DNA of 51,980 nt from positions 1-51,980 of the forward strand of contig CAMLDM010000002.1 in assembly GCA_946479025.1 (NCBI GenBank), given 5' to 3'. Each line of letters starts with the position of its first letter. Position 1 is the stretch's first letter. Below are positions 49,394-51,980 of the stretch, piece by piece. A program made the position numbers and the translations under genes. The notes under the pieces are model-generated. The model did not search any database. It saw only the letters and a program-made list of their open reading frames with translations, and had not been told where the DNA came from. Source of the DNA: an uncultured Candidatus Saccharibacteria bacterium (GTDB lineage: Bacteria > Patescibacteria > Saccharimonadia > Saccharimonadales > CAMLKC01).

Positions 49394-50812
49394 TTATTCT
49401 ATCACGCGGAGACGGATTGTGTCAGTAGCGCCAATAAGTCCCGGTTGGCGACCGCTGATGATAGCGACGGAAACGGTTGGTTTGCCGCCGAAGAAGCCGC
49501 TTTCTTTCAGCTCCTTGGCGAGTTTGAGGCCCGCCTTTTCACCGTCAGGACGCACAAAACTCTTGTTGGCGTAGCTTAATGTAAGCTGCTGCGCAGTGCG
49601 AGGAGAGCTGGTGACGCTGATGACGGGCAAGTTCGGGCGATGAGCGGCAATGTTCGCGGCCGTCGCGCCGGATTTTGTCTCGGCAACGATAGCGTCGACT
49701 TTCAGCTGTTCGGCAAGATTGACAGCGGCAGTGCTGATCGCGTCGAGCGTCGCGTCTTTCATTTCAACAACCTCTTCAAGCGGGCGCACCGTAGCGTGCT
49801 CCTGCGTATAAAGAATCACGCGCTTCATCGCGGCAACAGCCTCCAGCGGATATGAGCCGTTGGCCGTTTCATCGCTAAGCATCACCGTATCAGCACCCTG
49901 GATCACGGCGTTGGCCACGTCACCCACTTCGGCACGGGTCGGCTCGGGATTCTCTACCATGCTCGCAAGCATCTGCGTCGCGACAATGCTGAGTTTGCCA
50001 TATTTACGGCACAGCGCGATAATCCGACGCTGCACGATCGGCACCACTTCGGCACCGGCTTCAACAGCCAGATCGCCGCGGGCAACCATGATTCCGTCGC
50101 TGGCTTTGACAATTTCTTCCAGCGTGTCGTCTTCGATCGCTGCCTTGGTTTCGATTTTTGCGATAATCTGCGCGTCCGAACCGTGGCTCAAAAGAATCTG
50201 GCGCAGGTTGTTGATGTCATCCGGCGACTGCACAAAACTCAAGCTAACGTAGTCGTAATCTTTCGTCACACCGTATTCGATGTCTTTTAGGTCTTTGGGT
50301 GTGAGGATATCACCACCAAAATCAGTGTCCGGCAAGTTGATGCCCTTGCGGCTCATCAGGGTCCCGTTGTTTTCCACGCGGACCTTCACGGCTGTCGCCG
50401 ACGGAATTTCAAGAACGGTCGTGCGGACTTTGCCATCGAAAATGTAAATCGGCTCGCCCATCTTCACTTTCTCAGCCAAATTGTACTGCACCGGCAACGT
50501 AAAGCCGTCGTGCTCGGCGGCGTAATCCAAAACAAGTTCGTCGCCCGTGCTCACCGGCATGTTTTCGTTCAGGTTGCCAAGACGGATTTTCGGCCCCTGC
50601 AAATCCTGCAAAATCGCCACCGGTTTTTTCAGCTTGTCGCTTGCCTGGCGGATCCACTCAATCTGCTGGTCGGCGTCGGCATACGTCGCATGGCTGAAGT
50701 TATGGCGGAAGCCGTTCACACCGGCCGCAGCAAGCGCCTCAATCGACTCGTAATTATTTACAGGCGGCCCCAATGTCGCCAGGATTTTTGTACGTTTAAA
50801 GATAACACTCAT
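49394..50812 (-). CDS. pyk: Pyruvate kinase
   Basis: A 472-aa glycolytic kinase converting phosphoenolpyruvate to pyruvate with ATP. KRTKILATLGPPVNN, GFRHNFSHATY, AILQDLQGPKIRLG, YVSLSFVQSPDDINN, IIAKIETKAAIED (catalytic Lys and Glu) and MVARGDLAVEAGAEVV are intact, with a C-terminal allosteric domain (SVTSSPRTAQQLTLSY). I start at 50812 (MSVIFKRTK); an upstream frame adds 13 residues. TG-A-TACAAT lies 7 nt before this ATG, so it is likely leaderless. It is first in the pyk-pgk-tpiA unit. Confidence 0.96.
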   Translation of the reverse strand: MSVIFKRTKILATLGPPVNNYESIEALAAAGVNGFRHNFSHATYADADQQIEWIRQASDKLKKPVAILQDLQGPKIRLGNLNENMPVSTGDELVLDYAAEHDGFTLPVQYNLAEKVKMGEPIYIFDGKVRTTVLEIPSATAVKVRVENNGTLMSRKGINLPDTDFGGDILTPKDLKDIEYGVTKDYDYVSLSFVQSPDDINNLRQILLSHGSDAQIIAKIETKAAIEDDTLEEIVKASDGIMVARGDLAVEAGAEVVPIVQRRIIALCRKYGKLSIVATQMLASMVENPEPTRAEVGDVANAVIQGADTVMLSDETANGSYPLEAVAAMKRVILYTQEHATVRPLEEVVEMKDATLDAISTAAVNLAEQLKVDAIVAETKSGATAANIAAHRPNLPVISVTSSPRTAQQLTLSYANKSFVRPDGEKAGLKLAKELKESGFFGGKPTVSVAIISGRQPGLIGATDTIRLRVIE

Positions 50813-50819
50813 GCGTTTT

Positions 50820-50828
50820 ATTGTATCA
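50820..50828 (-). promoter_or_regulatory. Extended -10 for leaderless pyk
   Basis: TG-A-TACAAT on the minus strand (hexamer 50820-50825), 7 nt (AAAACGC) before the pyk ATG. Head of the lower-glycolysis unit. Confidence 0.6.
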
Positions 50829-50889
50829 CTTTCCCCTGTTATCTGATACACTAAGAGGAAGAACTTTTTTTAAGTGCACACTCTAGGTG

Positions 50890-50895
50890 TATAAT
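50890..50895 (+). promoter_or_regulatory. -10 element of the M20 peptidase gene
   Basis: TATAAT preceded by GTG, divergent from pyk. Initiation near 50902 gives a 28-nt leader with AAGG before the GTG at 50930. Confidence 0.5.
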
Positions 50896-50929
50896 GAAGA
50901 ACAACTAACAAAACAAAAGGCTCCCCGAC

Positions 50930-51980
50930 GTGCAAACACAACTTGAGGCGACGCTCGCCAAGCTCATTTCCATTCCCAGTGTCACCAGTGACGTTGCCGC
51001 GTGCCGTGATATTCTTGACTTCGTCCGACAAGAGATAAAACCGCTCGGTTTGCACATTACCGAGAGTACTGATACTACGGCTAATCCTTGGTTTTACGCG
51101 ACTATCCAGCAAACAAAAACGCCCGACATCCTCCTGGCTGCCCACCTCGACGTCGTTCCAGCCACGCCGGAGCAATTTGTCATGCAAAAACGTGGTGATC
51201 GGCTCTATGGCCGCGGCGTCTACGACATGAAGATAGCCGCAGCATGCTACCTGGAATTCATAAAGACGCATATCAACGAACTGCGGAACCACAACCTCGG
51301 TCTCCTCTTCACGACCGACGAGGAGACAAGCGGCGCAAACATGCAAGATGTACTCACCTCAGGCCTGCGCCCAAAAGTGGTTCTCTTGCCCGACGGCGGC
51401 TACAACTGGTCGATAGAGCAGCGCGCGAAAGGCGTTTATAATGTCGAGCTTATCGCCCACGGTAAAACGGCGCACGGTTCGCGCCCGTGGGAAGGAGAAA
51501 ATGCGATTCATACGCTGCTTGAAGTCATTCATATACTCCGTTCGAAATATCCATCAAAAAAATCAACAGATTCGACGCTCTCTGTCAATTTTCTTGAAGG
51601 CGGCGAAACAGCAAACCAGATAGCCGATCGCGCTTCCGTATTGATCGACTTTCGCACGTTCAGCAAAAAAGATTACGATAATTACCGCCTCCTTATCGCG
51701 GAACTGGTTAAGAAATATGATCTTGAACTCAAATACTCGAGCTTGGGCGAACCGCTCCAGCTCAACACAAACCTCCCTGTCGTCCAGGATTTTCTCCGGG
51801 CACTCGAGGAATTCTTAGGCGAACCGCCTCATTTTAGCGAATCCTACGGCGCCTCCGACGCACGCTTTCTCGCCGAATATGACATACCAAGCATTCTCAT
51901 ACAACCTCATGGCGGCGGCCACCACTCCGAGACGGAGTGGGTGGAGGCGAGTGACCTCCTGCGCTACTATGAGATGATCG
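50930..51980 (+). CDS. M20 family metallopeptidase (partial, cut by window end)
   Basis: At least 350 codons, open at the window edge. It starts at GTG 50930 with AAGG 9 nt upstream. Motifs of the M20 di-zinc peptidases are LLAAHLDVVPA (His and Asp), GRGVYDMKIAA (second Asp), FTTDEETSGANM (Glu-Glu), a dimerisation domain with VELIAHGKTAHGSRPWEG, GGETANQIADRASVLIDFR, and the last His in HGGGHHSETEWVEASDL near the window end. It is therefore nearly complete. It is probably a dipeptidase, ArgE/DapE-like deacylase or aminoacylase; substrate not readable. Divergent from pyk. Confidence 0.92.
   Translation, partial: MQTQLEATLAKLISIPSVTSDVAACRDILDFVRQEIKPLGLHITESTDTTANPWFYATIQQTKTPDILLAAHLDVVPATPEQFVMQKRGDRLYGRGVYDMKIAAACYLEFIKTHINELRNHNLGLLFTTDEETSGANMQDVLTSGLRPKVVLLPDGGYNWSIEQRAKGVYNVELIAHGKTAHGSRPWEGENAIHTLLEVIHILRSKYPSKKSTDSTLSVNFLEGGETANQIADRASVLIDFRTFSKKDYDNYRLLIAELVKKYDLELKYSSLGEPLQLNTNLPVVQDFLRALEEFLGEPPHFSESYGASDARFLAEYDIPSILIQPHGGGHHSETEWVEASDLLRYYEMI

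Noticed and set aside
50870..51346. A 158-codon minus-strand ORF opposite the M20 peptidase
   Set aside because: Shadow of a clear M20 coding frame on the plus strand; the product has no recognisable features.
1..51980. CRISPR arrays, insertion sequences, prophage or integrase genes
   Set aside because: No regular repeat-spacer pattern, transposase or terminal inverted repeats seen. 'Holin' and 'baseplate J' names reflect domain families of chromosomal genes, not a prophage.

Overview
The window looks like a chromosomal segment from a Patescibacteria/CPR bacterium, most likely Candidatus Saccharibacteria (TM7). This rests on the many shortened housekeeping proteins (626-aa AlaRS, 500-aa MetRS, 518-aa UvrC), a membrane-anchored 'baseplate J-like' protein of the CPR type, dense packing with many 1-4 nt overlaps, and use of TGA as a stop (so not the UGA=Gly code of Gracilibacteria). 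The lineage is an inference from gene content; no rRNA gene is present.

Layout. Most genes lie on the minus strand. 1-6.6 kb: tRNA-Leu(GAG), an orphan oligopeptide-binding protein, secG, a small holin-like membrane protein, pepP, an orphan pseudopilin, uvrC and a DUF1697 protein. 6.7-11.7 kb (plus): an efflux operon of ABC ATPase, double-length ABC-2 permease, a GbsR/MarR-type regulator fused to DUF4342, and a DHA2-type MFS exporter, behind a promoter with a palindrome in its spacer. 11.7-14 kb (minus): an unknown membrane protein, a two-domain winged-helix regulator and trhO. 14-17.6 kb (plus): two tandem paralogous ABC half-transporters behind a short leader ORF. 17.7-25.7 kb: rplY, dedA, uvrA, a small basic membrane protein, sbcB, a roughly 500-nt structured noncoding RNA with its own promoter and terminator, and obgE. 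25.8-31.8 kb (minus): a cell-envelope and division block (LysM/CHAP hydrolase with a 212-nt structured leader, mltG, ruvX, a baseplate J-like protein, an FtsA-like ATPase). 31.9-38.2 kb: compact alaS, two small membrane or secreted proteins on the plus strand, an mnmA-ydcF-cysteine desulfurase operon and two unknown small proteins. 38.2-46.1 kb: metG-tatD, an rpf/G5 protein-rsmA-laccase-domain operon, and uvrD with a glutamine amidotransferase. 46.2-50.8 kb: lower glycolysis (pyk, pgk, tpiA) plus a tail-anchored proline-rich protein. The window ends inside an M20 peptidase.

How it fits together. The block encodes DNA repair (UvrA, UvrC, UvrD, ExoI, RuvX), translation and tRNA wobble-U34 modification (MnmA, cysteine desulfurase, TrhO, AlaRS, MetRS, RsmA, L25), ATP from lower glycolysis, and envelope remodelling (MltG, LysM-CHAP, Rpf). 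The Rpf and CHAP enzymes could also act on the wall of an actinobacterial host.

Expression style. Many genes that start a transcription unit have a -10 hexamer (TATAAT-like) only 6-10 nt upstream of the start codon, which predicts leaderless or nearly leaderless mRNAs. Genes inside operons and several small orphan genes carry classical Shine-Dalgarno sequences. The most notable unexplained elements are the structured RNA at about 23.9-24.4 kb, the leaderless architecture with an internal start inside the regulator-DUF4342 gene, and the structured leader of the CHAP hydrolase.
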